Positions 56,308-64,000 of a stretch of 64,000 bases of DNA are shown piece after piece (positions within the stretch are counted from its first letter, which is position 1; each line of letters starts with the position of its first letter). The stretch is from NCBI RefSeq assembly GCF_000286075.1, contig NZ_AJTZ01000005.1, positions 186,001 to 250,000 of the forward strand, written 5' to 3'. This DNA comes from Streptococcus ratti FA-1 = DSM 20564 (GTDB taxonomy: Bacteria; Bacillota; Bacilli; Lactobacillales; Streptococcaceae). The position numbers were made by a program, and so were the translations under genes. The notes under the pieces are model-generated. The model made no database searches and was not told the DNA's origin. It saw only the letters and a list, made by a program, of their open reading frames with translations.

Positions 56308-56958
56308 ATGCATATAGAAAATTTTGATTTAAAAATAAACCAGGAACTCTTATTGGATAATGCCAGCATGTCGTTTGAAACTAAGAAATTAAATCTTATT
56401 ATCGGCAGAAATGGTGTTGGAAAGACATTGTTATTGGACTTGATCTCTGATTTAGATCATAATCGGCCTAAAAACTTTCACGGTTTTCCTGAAAGCAGCC
56501 GGATAATTTATCACAGTCAGGGTCTGCCTTTTATTGCAGAAGCCACTGTAAAAGATACGATAGCCTTGATTGGCGATCTGTCCAAAGACAGTGCAGTCAC
56601 AATGGACTATCTTCCTCAAAAAATTAGAAATAATTTGGATAAACCTTTTGGTGCTTTGTCTATGGGGGAGCGTAGATACCTGACCATCTGGTTATTTTTG
56701 CAGATTGAGAGAGATTTGTATATTTTCGATGAACCCTTTGCTAATTTAGACTTGGGTGTTATTTCTGATATCTTAAATCTCTTTTACGATAAACTGAACC
56801 AAGGAAAGCAGATGATACTCACCTCTCATCAATTTGATTTTTTAATTCCTGAAAAAACACACATCATTTTTATTGAGGAGAGACAGGTCAGATTTAATGA
56901 TAGTCTGACAGCTTTTTTAGATCATTATCAGTCATTTGGTCAGGCCTTTGATATATAA
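56308..56958 (+). CDS. ABC transporter ATPase (McbF-like position)
   Basis: This small ATPase of 216 residues has Walker A GRNGVGKT (33-40), the signature LSMGER, Walker B DLYIFDEPFANLD and the H-loop in TSHQFDFL. With the permease it should export the modified peptide and may also confer self-protection, as McbEF does for microcin B17. It is the last gene of the operon. A strong terminator follows. Confidence 0.9.
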   Translation: MHIENFDLKINQELLLDNASMSFETKKLNLIIGRNGVGKTLLLDLISDLDHNRPKNFHGFPESSRIIYHSQGLPFIAEATVKDTIALIGDLSKDSAVTMDYLPQKIRNNLDKPFGALSMGERRYLTIWLFLQIERDLYIFDEPFANLDLGVISDILNLFYDKLNQGKQMILTSHQFDFLIPEKTHIIFIEERQVRFNDSLTAFLDHYQSFGQAFDI

Positions 56959-57002
56959 TAATCTTTCAGGCTGATTTTTTCGAATCGTTTTTAAAATCAT
57001 AG

Positions 57003-57050
57003 AAAAACATGACAGACTGCTGTGATTCATTAGCAGCCTGTCATGTTTTT
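57003..57050. terminator. bidirectional terminator of RiPP operon and downstream esterase
   Basis: A 19-bp stem with one mismatch (57003-57021/57032-57050), A-rich on the left and T-rich on the right, lies between the convergent ATPase and esterase genes. Confidence 0.85.
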
Positions 57051-57058
57051 TATGTTAT

Positions 57059-57892
57059 TTATTCTGTTAGGGTAAATTTTAAAAATTCAATAAAGTGATC
57101 TGCCCAATATTTTTCATGGTGAATTTCATTAGCCATAATATGCAAATCAATATTTTCCATAGGAAGTCCTGTGCCTAGGAGAGACTGATAGTAGTGGAGG
57201 GTGCAGTCAATATAGGCCTGATTCATATTTGGAGCAAAGGCTTCGTCTACCTCATCGCCTTCTTTGGTGCCAACCTGGATAAAGACTTTGCTGTTCTTAT
57301 CCAGAGGATGGTGATCGCAAAAGCGCAGGAAATCACGTTCGCTGAACCAGGAAGCTAAGGAAAAGACACCTAAATTACCGAAGATGTCAGGATAGGCTGC
57401 TCCCATGTAGGCAGTGATAATGCCGCCCATAGACGAGCCAGCCAGCAAAGTGTTTTGGCGGTCAGGTTTTGTTCTGTAATTGTCATCAATAAAGGGCTTA
57501 ACTGTATGGACTAGCCAGTCGCCATAAGCCATACCATCACCGCCGACGCTGGCAGTTTCAGGTGTCGTCCCAACATCGGTCATCCAGGGAGCATATTCAT
57601 TGAGGCGGTTGTCACCAGCATTGTCAATACCAACAATAATTAACTTAGGCAATTCCTTGTGCTGCTTGATGGTCGGAATGATTTTCCAAGAGTAGCCTGA
57701 AAAAGATTCCTTGCTGTAAAAGATGTTTTGGCCGTCATGCATGTAAAGAACAGGATATGAAGCCCAATCTTCCTTATCATAGTCCTTGGGCAGAAGCACA
57801 CGAACGCGCCTTTTTTCATTGTAATAAGGGACATCAAGATAATGCTCCATCATTTCAAGATAGTAGTTGTTCAGCTTGGTTTTCTTTTTCAC
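57059..57892 (-). CDS. alpha/beta-hydrolase esterase (Fes/esterase D-like)
   Basis: This esterase of 277 residues has RRVRVLLPKDYDKE and VLYMHDGQNIF (oxyanion region), the nucleophile in LLAGSSMGG, and the His probably in NEIHHEKYW near the C-terminus. No signal peptide. The start is a GTG at 57892 with AAGGGAG upstream. It flanks the RiPP cluster on the right as a related hydrolase flanks it on the left. Neither is obviously part of the pathway. Confidence 0.83.
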   Translation of the reverse strand: MKKKTKLNNYYLEMMEHYLDVPYYNEKRRVRVLLPKDYDKEDWASYPVLYMHDGQNIFYSKESFSGYSWKIIPTIKQHKELPKLIIVGIDNAGDNRLNEYAPWMTDVGTTPETASVGGDGMAYGDWLVHTVKPFIDDNYRTKPDRQNTLLAGSSMGGIITAYMGAAYPDIFGNLGVFSLASWFSERDFLRFCDHHPLDKNSKVFIQVGTKEGDEVDEAFAPNMNQAYIDCTLHYYQSLLGTGLPMENIDLHIMANEIHHEKYWADHFIEFLKFTLTE

Positions 57893-58053
57893 AGCAGTCT
57901 CCCTTGCAAAATAGAATTAAGGCTATTATAACATAGAAAATTTTGAAAAAATAGCTGGAATTTTTGACAAATTCTGCAGAGCTCTTGTTCCTGCATTTGA
58001 GAAGGAAGGATAAGCCATCTTTTTCCCTTTAAATATGGTATAATTTTAATGTT

Positions 58054-60519
58054 ATGACAGAACGTAATTCAAGAAAGTATGCTGTGGTAGATTTGGAAGC
58101 AACAAGTGCCAGCAGCTCAGCTTCTATTATCCAAGTGGGCATTGTCATTATTGAGAATAATCGCATTGTACAGACCTATGCGACGGATGTCAACCCTCAC
58201 GAGAAGCTTTCTCAGGCCATTGTCAGCTTGACGGGTATTACTGATAGCCGCTTACAAAAGGCTCCCGATTTTTCTGAAGTAGCTGCTGATATTTATGAAC
58301 TCATTGCTGACAGTATTTTTGTTGCTCATAATGTTAAATTCGATGCCAATCTCTTGGCTGAGCATCTTTTTTTAGAAGGCTATGAACTTTTGAACCCTCG
58401 TGTGGATACGGTTGAACTAGCACAGATTTTTTATCCGACTTTTGAAAAATATTCACTGGGCAATCTGACTGAACTTTTAGGAATTGAGCTGTCGGATGCC
58501 CATACAGCCATTGCGGACGCTAAAGCTACCGCAGAGCTGTTTTTAAAGCTGAAAAAGAAAATGGCTGCCTTGCCTAGGATAACGCTGGAAAAAATTCTTG
58601 TATTTTCTGACAGCCTGCTCTATGAATCCAGGCTGCCAATTGAAGAAGCATTGGAGCTGGCTCCCCTTCATCTGTCAGAAGACTATCAGGAAGCAGCAGG
58701 ACTTGTCTTAAGAAAAGAGGAGCCTGTGCTGCATGAACGCTGCTTATCTCAAGATTTTGCAGCTAATATCGCTCTTTTGAACCTTGAGGACAGGGCAAAA
58801 CAGCTTGACTTTGCAAATCTGGTTGCTAAGAGATTTGACGATCCCAGAGCAAGTTTCATCGAAGCGCAGTCTGGTATTGGCAAAACCTATGGCTACCTGC
58901 TGCCTTTGCTGAATAATGCTAAAACAGAGCAAATTATTGTCAGTGTTCCGACCAAGGTCCTGCAGGATCAGATTATGGCCAATGAAGCTAAAGCTTTGAG
59001 GAACATTTTTCATATTAACTGTCACAGCTTGAAAAGTCCCAAAAACTACCTTAAACTGGACAGTTTTTATGAGAGTTTAGCAAGAAGTGATGACAACCGC
59101 CTGCTCAATCGCTATAAAATGCAGCTTTTGGTCTGGCTTTTGGAAACAAGGACCGGTGATCTGGATGAAATCAGACAGAAACAGCGTTATGCCGCTTATT
59201 TTGATGAAATTAAGCATGACGGCCGTCTCAGCAGGCACTCGCTTTTTTATGACTGTGACTTCTGGCAAAGAAGCTATCAGAAGGCTCAGAACAGCCGTTT
59301 AATTATCACCAATCATGCTTATCTGCTGACACGAATAGAAGATGATCAAGCCTTTGTAGAAAATCAGATTTTAGTCATTGATGAAGCTCAAAAGCTGTTT
59401 TTAACCTTGGAACAATTTTCCCAACAGCAGATTAATATGACTAAGATACTGCAAACATTGAGTCAGCTCTTGGAAAAGTCTCGGGATATTTTAGAAAAAC
59501 GGCTGCTGGAAAGCATCCAATTTGAACTGAACCACCTGCTGACTCTCTTCTATAAACGAAGAAGAAAGCAGCTTAAGGACGAGGATGTCAGCCGTCTGAG
59601 GCAGAATCTAAAAGAGATTGATCTGCCGGAATTAGCTGATTTGAAGCAGCTGTTTGCAGATTCTTTTTCTGATTTTTGGTTTGAAGAAGAAGTTTCTCCG
59701 GACCATCGGATTGTGCTGCTCAAGTCTGTCCGTTTGGACTTTACAGATTTTACCAGCTTTTTGCCGCCGACTAAAAAAACCTACTTGGTTTCGGCTACTC
59801 TTCGCATCAGTCCGCAGGTCAGTCTGGCTAATCTTCTTGGTTTTGCAACCTTTAGTTTCGACAGTGTTCCGGGTGATACCTCTAAGCAGCAGGCTATTTG
59901 GATTGATGACAGTATGCCTGATATTGCTGAGCTGACAGACACAGAGTATGAGCGTCTGCTGGCGGAACGTCTGCTGGCTCTAGCCGAGCTTGAGCAGCCC
60001 ATGCTTGCCCTTTTTAATTCTAGAAAAACCATGTTTGCCGTGTCTGAACGTCTTGATGAAGCGCAGCTGGCTCATTTAGCCCAGGATAAAAACGGCACAC
60101 CTTTTAATGTCAAGCGGCGTTTTGACCGAGGAGAAGCTAACCTTCTTTTAGGAACCGGCAGTTTTTGGGAAGGGGTTGATTTTGTTGAGCAGGAGCGGCT
60201 GATCGAAGTTATTACGCGCCTTCCTTTTGACAATCCCGAAAATATCTTTATTAAAAAGTTAAATCGCAGGCTCAGACAAGAAGGTAAGAATCCTTTTTAT
60301 GATTATGCTCTGCCCAGTACGATTTTGCGGCTGAGGCAGGCTATCGGCCGTACGAAGCGCAAGAGCCGCCAGCTTTCTGCTATTATTATACTGGACAGCC
60401 GCATTATGCGTAAAAGATATGGCAAGACCATTTATGATGCCTTATCTGCACAATTTCCTCTCGTCAATCAGAAGTTCCAAAACATCCTTGATGACATTGC
60501 TCATTTTTTAATGTTTTAA
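58054..60519 (+). CDS. dinG: DinG-family helicase with N-terminal exonuclease domain
   Basis: This protein of 821 residues begins with a DEDD 3'-5' exonuclease domain (about 8-165; motifs VDLEATSAS, HNVKFDANLL and DAHTAIADAKAT) followed by an XPD-like superfamily 2 helicase. Walker A is QSGIGKTYGYLLP, the helicase DEAQ box is VIDEAQ, and the C-terminal motif VI is QAIGRTKR. The four-cysteine iron-sulfur cluster of E. coli DinG is not visible, as in the staphylococcal-type protein. It acts in DNA repair. Confidence 0.9.
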   Translation: MTERNSRKYAVVDLEATSASSSASIIQVGIVIIENNRIVQTYATDVNPHEKLSQAIVSLTGITDSRLQKAPDFSEVAADIYELIADSIFVAHNVKFDANLLAEHLFLEGYELLNPRVDTVELAQIFYPTFEKYSLGNLTELLGIELSDAHTAIADAKATAELFLKLKKKMAALPRITLEKILVFSDSLLYESRLPIEEALELAPLHLSEDYQEAAGLVLRKEEPVLHERCLSQDFAANIALLNLEDRAKQLDFANLVAKRFDDPRASFIEAQSGIGKTYGYLLPLLNNAKTEQIIVSVPTKVLQDQIMANEAKALRNIFHINCHSLKSPKNYLKLDSFYESLARSDDNRLLNRYKMQLLVWLLETRTGDLDEIRQKQRYAAYFDEIKHDGRLSRHSLFYDCDFWQRSYQKAQNSRLIITNHAYLLTRIEDDQAFVENQILVIDEAQKLFLTLEQFSQQQINMTKILQTLSQLLEKSRDILEKRLLESIQFELNHLLTLFYKRRRKQLKDEDVSRLRQNLKEIDLPELADLKQLFADSFSDFWFEEEVSPDHRIVLLKSVRLDFTDFTSFLPPTKKTYLVSATLRISPQVSLANLLGFATFSFDSVPGDTSKQQAIWIDDSMPDIAELTDTEYERLLAERLLALAELEQPMLALFNSRKTMFAVSERLDEAQLAHLAQDKNGTPFNVKRRFDRGEANLLLGTGSFWEGVDFVEQERLIEVITRLPFDNPENIFIKKLNRRLRQEGKNPFYDYALPSTILRLRQAIGRTKRKSRQLSAIIILDSRIMRKRYGKTIYDALSAQFPLVNQKFQNILDDIAHFLMF

Positions 60520-60831
60520 GGAAGCAAGAAAAGGGAATCCAGGCAGCTGTTCTTATTCCCAGCTGCTGCGCTAAGCTGTTTATATAAGGAGGCTAAGATT
60601 TCTGTCTTGGCCTCCTTTACTCAATTTGACAGAGCCTAATAACAAATTCTATAAAGAACAATGAAACATTTTCCAAGCAAAGAAGTTGAAGACCCTATTT
60701 TGCAGCTGTGTGCGGACTTTCAAGAATATTTAAATGGCAGTTGGAAATTTAGAGTCATGTTTGATATAATAAAAAGTATTAGTGTGTAATGCTATGAATC
60801 AGTGTTTGAGAAGAAGAACAAAGGAGATAGG
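60520..60831. other. intergenic region with terminator before aspB
   Basis: It holds the 8-bp stem 60586-60593/60610-60617 (GGAGGC/GCCTCC) followed by T, a probable terminator for dinG, and a GATATAATA -10 at about 60765-60773 for the aminotransferase. Nothing else is seen. Confidence 0.5.
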
Positions 60832-62013
60832 ATGGTTAAATTATCAAGGCGTGTTGTAGAGATGGAAGAATCAATTACTTTGGCTGCCAGTGCACGTGCT
60901 AAAGAACTAAAAGCACAGGGTCGGGACATTTTAGAACTCTCTGTGGGACAGCCAGACTTTATAACGCCTAAACACATTCAAGATGCAGCTATTAAGTCTA
61001 TCCAAGACGGCAGTGCATCTTTTTATACGGTTGCTTCGGGTCTGCCTGAGTTAAAAGATGCAGTCATCCAGTATTTTGAAAACTTCTACGGTTATTCTGT
61101 AGAGCGCAGTCAGATAGTTGCAGGAACCGGTGCTAAATTTATGCTTTATGCGCTCTTTGCAGCGCTTATTGACTCGGGCGATGAAGTTATTATTCCGACA
61201 CCTTTTTGGGTGTCTTATGCTGATCAAATTAAGATGAATGAGGGGGTTCCGGTTTTTGTCAAAACCAGCGAAGACAATCATTTTAAAGTTACCTTGGATC
61301 AACTGGAAGCAGCAAGGACAGATAAGACTAAAATGTTTTTGTTCAACAGTCCTTCTAATCCAACAGGGATGATTTACAGCAAAGAAGAATTAGAAGCTAT
61401 CGGTAACTGGGCTGTAGAACATGATATTCTAATTTTGGCTGATGATATTTATGGCCGTTTGGTCTACAACGGTGCTAAATTTATCCCTATTTCAACTCTG
61501 TCAGAAGCGATCCGCAAGCAAACGATTGTTGTAAACGGTGTTTCTAAGACCTATTCGATGACCGGCTGGCGTGTCGGCTATATTGTTGCAGATCCTGAAA
61601 TTGCTGCAGCGATTTCTAAGATTGTCAGTCAGACAACATCTAATCTGACCACTGCGGCTCAGTATGCGGCCATTGAAGCTTTGACCGGAGCTCAGGACAG
61701 CGTTGAAGAAATGCGTCGGGCCTTTGAAGAACGTCTCAATACAATCTATCCGCTGCTGGCAGAAGTCCCTGGTTTTGATGTCGTGAAGCCGCAAGGAGCT
61801 TTTTACTTCTTCCCAAATGTTAAAAAAGCAATGGAAATGAAGGGCTATAGGGATGTGACGGCCTTTACAACTGCTATTTTGGAAGAGGCTGGCGTTGCTT
61901 TGGTGACAGGAGCAGGCTTTGGCGCTCCTGAAAATGTTCGCATGAGCTATGCGACTGATATGGATACACTTAAAGAAGCAATCCGCCGCCTCAAGGTCTT
62001 TATGGAAAGCTAA
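60832..62013 (+). CDS. aspB: pyridoxal-phosphate aspartate aminotransferase
   Basis: This class I/II aminotransferase of 393 residues is of the Ib type. LSVGQPDF, FNSPSNPTGM, the cofactor Asp in ADDIYGRLVY and the PLP lysine in NGVSKTYSMTGWRVGY are all present. It converts oxaloacetate and glutamate to aspartate and 2-oxoglutarate and would use the oxaloacetate made by ppc. AAAGGAGAT precedes the ATG at 60832, and the longer frame to 60802 is not needed. Upstream of asnS as in related streptococci. Confidence 0.9.
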   Translation: MVKLSRRVVEMEESITLAASARAKELKAQGRDILELSVGQPDFITPKHIQDAAIKSIQDGSASFYTVASGLPELKDAVIQYFENFYGYSVERSQIVAGTGAKFMLYALFAALIDSGDEVIIPTPFWVSYADQIKMNEGVPVFVKTSEDNHFKVTLDQLEAARTDKTKMFLFNSPSNPTGMIYSKEELEAIGNWAVEHDILILADDIYGRLVYNGAKFIPISTLSEAIRKQTIVVNGVSKTYSMTGWRVGYIVADPEIAAAISKIVSQTTSNLTTAAQYAAIEALTGAQDSVEEMRRAFEERLNTIYPLLAEVPGFDVVKPQGAFYFFPNVKKAMEMKGYRDVTAFTTAILEEAGVALVTGAGFGAPENVRMSYATDMDTLKEAIRRLKVFMES

Positions 62014-62040
62014 GCAATGGTTTAGAAGATTCATCGCTAA

Positions 62041-62443
62041 TTCATTCCGGCTATTCTGATTCTAATCATCATAGGCCTCAGCTGTGCCTTTTCCAAACTA
62101 AAATGGAGCTAAGAACAGTTAAAGATAGGGCTTTCCGCATCTTGCCTTTGACCAAAGGGATATCAAATTCAAAAATCTGATGACACCTTTAAGTTGACTT
62201 TTGTATCTAACGGCTCGACTGGCTATTTTTGGAAAGTGAGCGATGTGTCTGAAAAACTGGATTTGGATGAAATTACTTCTGAAGATTTATCATCATTTTA
62301 CGGTTCTGATGAGCAATTACGAGTGGGACTCAAATTTTTCCTACCTTAAGAGGAAGTGCCGGCACCAGTTTAAATTGACTTATAAGCGCCAAGGGGAGAA
62401 AACATCTCTGGAGAAACACTGTCTTGTTACTGTCCAAAGTTAA
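62041..62443 (+). pseudogene. decayed lipoprotein with chagasin-type (I42) inhibitor domain
   Basis: The fragments lie in different frames. At 62041 a lipoprotein signal (FIPAILILIIIGLSCAF) has no start and has a stop just before it. From 62152 a frame reads KSDDTFKLTFVSNGSTGYFW, which is the L1 loop NPTTGYxW of I42 inhibitors. It runs to a TAA at 62347, then GSAGTSLN lies in a second frame and FKLTYKRQGEKT in a third. Together they trace one I42-like lipoprotein broken by at least two frameshifts. In relatives an unrelated gene may occupy the aspB-asnS gap. Confidence 0.6.
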
Positions 62444-62543
62444 ACAAGCGTTATAGCAAAACATCTTCAGAGCCTGTAATCAGCTTAATTTCCATCCAAG
62501 AAATCATAACGAAATAAGAAAGTAGAAAAGAGAACCACTATAC

Positions 62544-63890
62544 ATGTCTAAAGAGTTAGTATCTATTATTGACGTTCCTAAACACGTTGGCGAAGAGGTG
62601 ACCATAGGTAGCTGGGTTGCCAACAAGTCAGGCAAAGGTAAAATTGCCTTTCTTCAGCTGCGTGACGGCTCTGCCTTTTTCCAAGGTGTGGCCTTTAAAC
62701 CAAACTTTATCGAAAAATTTGGGGAAGAAGCAGGGCTTGAAAAGTTCACTGCCATCAAGCATCTTAATCAGGAAACAGCTGTTTTGGTGACAGGTACCGT
62801 CAAAGAAGATGAACGGTCAAAATTTGGCTATGAGCTCGATATAACTGATCTTGAAATAGTTGGAGAATCGGAAAATTATCCCATTACCCCCAAGGAACAT
62901 GGAACTGATTTTTTGATGGATCACCGTCATCTCTGGCTGCGCTCACGCAAGCAAATGGCCATCATGCAAATTCGTAACGCTATTATTTATGCCTCTTATG
63001 AATTTTTTGATCAAAACGGCTTCATCAAATTTGACAGTCCAATCTTATCGGGTAATGCGGCTGAAAACACGACGGATCTTTTTGAAACCGATTATTTTGG
63101 AGAGCCTGCCTTTCTCAGTCAGTCCGGCCAGCTCTATCTGGAAGCAGGGGCTATGGCGCTCGGCCGTGTCTTTGACTTTGGCCCTGTTTTCCGTGCTGAA
63201 AAATCAAAAACCCGCCGCCATCTGACAGAATTTTGGATGATGGACGCCGAATACCCATTCATGTCGCATGAGCAGTCCCTTGACTTGCAGGAAGCTTATG
63301 TCAAAGCGCTCATTCAGGGTGTTCTTGACCGGGCACCGCAGGCTCTTGATATCTTAGAGCGTGATAGTGATTTACTCAGAAAATATATTGCTGAACCCTT
63401 TAAGCGTGTCTCTTATGATGATGCCATTACCCTTCTTCAGGAGCATGAAGCAGATGAGGATGCTGATTATGAACATGTTGAGCATGGCGATGATTTTGGT
63501 TCGCCCCATGAAACATGGATTTCCAACTACTTTGGCCTCCCAACTTTTGTAGTCAATTATCCAGCCAGCTTAAAAGCCTTTTACATGAAACCGGTCCCTG
63601 ACAATCCAGATCGTGTTCTCTGTGCTGATTTGCTTGCTCCGGAAGGCTATGGTGAAATTATCGGCGGTTCCGAGCGTGAAACGAATTATGATAGTCTGCT
63701 TGAGAAAATCAGAGAAAACGGACTTAATCCAGATGACTATGCCTTTTATCTTGACCTGCGCAAATACGGTTCTGTTCCGCATTGTGGTTTCGGTCTTGGT
63801 TTGGAGCGTATGGTGACCTTTGTAGCAGGAACTAAGCATATTCGCGAAGCTATTCCGTTTCCGCGCATGCTCCATCGAATTAAACCGTAA
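62544..63890 (+). CDS. asnS: asparaginyl-tRNA synthetase
   Basis: This class IIb synthetase of 448 residues charges tRNA-Asn. An N-terminal OB-fold (about 18-105, [22 protein letters not shown]) precedes the catalytic core with motif 2 ([21 protein letters not shown]) and motif 3 ([12 protein letters not shown]). There is no T-box leader. The ribosome site AAGAGAA is weak but the ATG at 62544 gives the family N-terminus. The last 110 bases of the window after it hold no gene I can support. Confidence 0.97.
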   Translation: MSKELVSIIDVPKHVGEEVTIGSWVANKSGKGKIAFLQLRDGSAFFQGVAFKPNFIEKFGEEAGLEKFTAIKHLNQETAVLVTGTVKEDERSKFGYELDITDLEIVGESENYPITPKEHGTDFLMDHRHLWLRSRKQMAIMQIRNAIIYASYEFFDQNGFIKFDSPILSGNAAENTTDLFETDYFGEPAFLSQSGQLYLEAGAMALGRVFDFGPVFRAEKSKTRRHLTEFWMMDAEYPFMSHEQSLDLQEAYVKALIQGVLDRAPQALDILERDSDLLRKYIAEPFKRVSYDDAITLLQEHEADEDADYEHVEHGDDFGSPHETWISNYFGLPTFVVNYPASLKAFYMKPVPDNPDRVLCADLLAPEGYGEIIGGSERETNYDSLLEKIRENGLNPDDYAFYLDLRKYGSVPHCGFGLGLERMVTFVAGTKHIREAIPFPRMLHRIKP

Positions 63891-64000
63891 ATATTCTTAA
63901 AACTGGCAGCTAATCCGGCTGTACAGCGAGCGGATACTATTTTGGTTTTGGCGGTAGAAGGGTCCTTGATACAGCTAAAAGGGTTGCTAAAAAACTGGAC

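Noticed and set aside
51394-57050. Calling the peptide cluster a streptolysin S (sag) operon
   Set aside because: Gene order, separate short permease and ATPase, two YcaOs and a 70-residue precursor do not match sagA-I. Only the Cys block and the shared enzyme families are common.
61501-62034. 177-codon minus-strand ORF over the aminotransferase gene
   Set aside because: It lies antisense to a clear PLP enzyme and has implausible composition.

Overview
The window is from a low-GC Gram-positive chromosome and reads as a Streptococcus close to the mutans group. I base that on gene content and order recalled from S. mutans: ftsW-tuf-tpiA followed by murM/murN, a HAD phosphatase and an HD phosphohydrolase; prfB-ftsE-ftsX; a class 3 fructose-1,6-bisphosphatase; acetoin reductase. 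Streptococcal AGGAGG start sites and a streptococcal Met-box also fit. The species cannot be named from this sequence alone. No rRNA, tRNA, CRISPR array, transposase or integrase was seen.

Layout. 1-8.2 kb: msrB-msrA, lysS, a HAD phosphatase, then a leftward block (phosphatase, YccF, YbaK, DUF368, amidase). 8.5-12.4 kb: thiT under a TPP riboswitch, a GH25 muramidase, and a Met-box operon of a MetE-like methyltransferase (with an apparent 5' frameshift), an ECF S-component and a DUF4430 lipoprotein. 12.5-25.8 kb: core genes ppc, ftsW, tuf, tpiA, murM/murN, two hydrolases, a TauE/SafE permease and a DUF1934 protein. 26.2-35.9 kb: a catabolic island for an unidentified acid sugar (DapA-like aldolase/dehydratase, SLC13-like transporter, lone VOC domain, PrpR-like regulator, DUF1537 kinase, Fe-alcohol dehydrogenase, PdxA2-like dehydrogenase, cytosolic beta-propeller enzyme). 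36.0-50.4 kb: a P-type ATPase behind a yybP-ykoY (Mn2+) riboswitch, a GDPD, a phosphoesterase, fbp, queG, prfB with its programmed frameshift, ftsEX, an MBL hydrolase, acetoin reductase and an ATP-grasp protein.

The standout locus is 51.4-57.0 kb, an AT-rich operon between two esterase genes. It encodes a 70-residue precursor with a Cys4 block, a McbB/SagC-like partner, a McbC/SagB-like FMN dehydrogenase, two different YcaO proteins, an ABC permease and an ABC ATPase. Gene order and sizes follow microcin B17 mcbA-B-C-D-E-F with the YcaO step doubled. The precursor core looks more like streptolysin S than microcin B17, and no immunity gene or leader protease is present. I read this as an undescribed thiazole/oxazole-modified peptide system.

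57.0-64.0 kb: the second esterase, dinG, an aminotransferase, a decayed lipoprotein with chagasin-type (I42) inhibitor motifs, and asnS.
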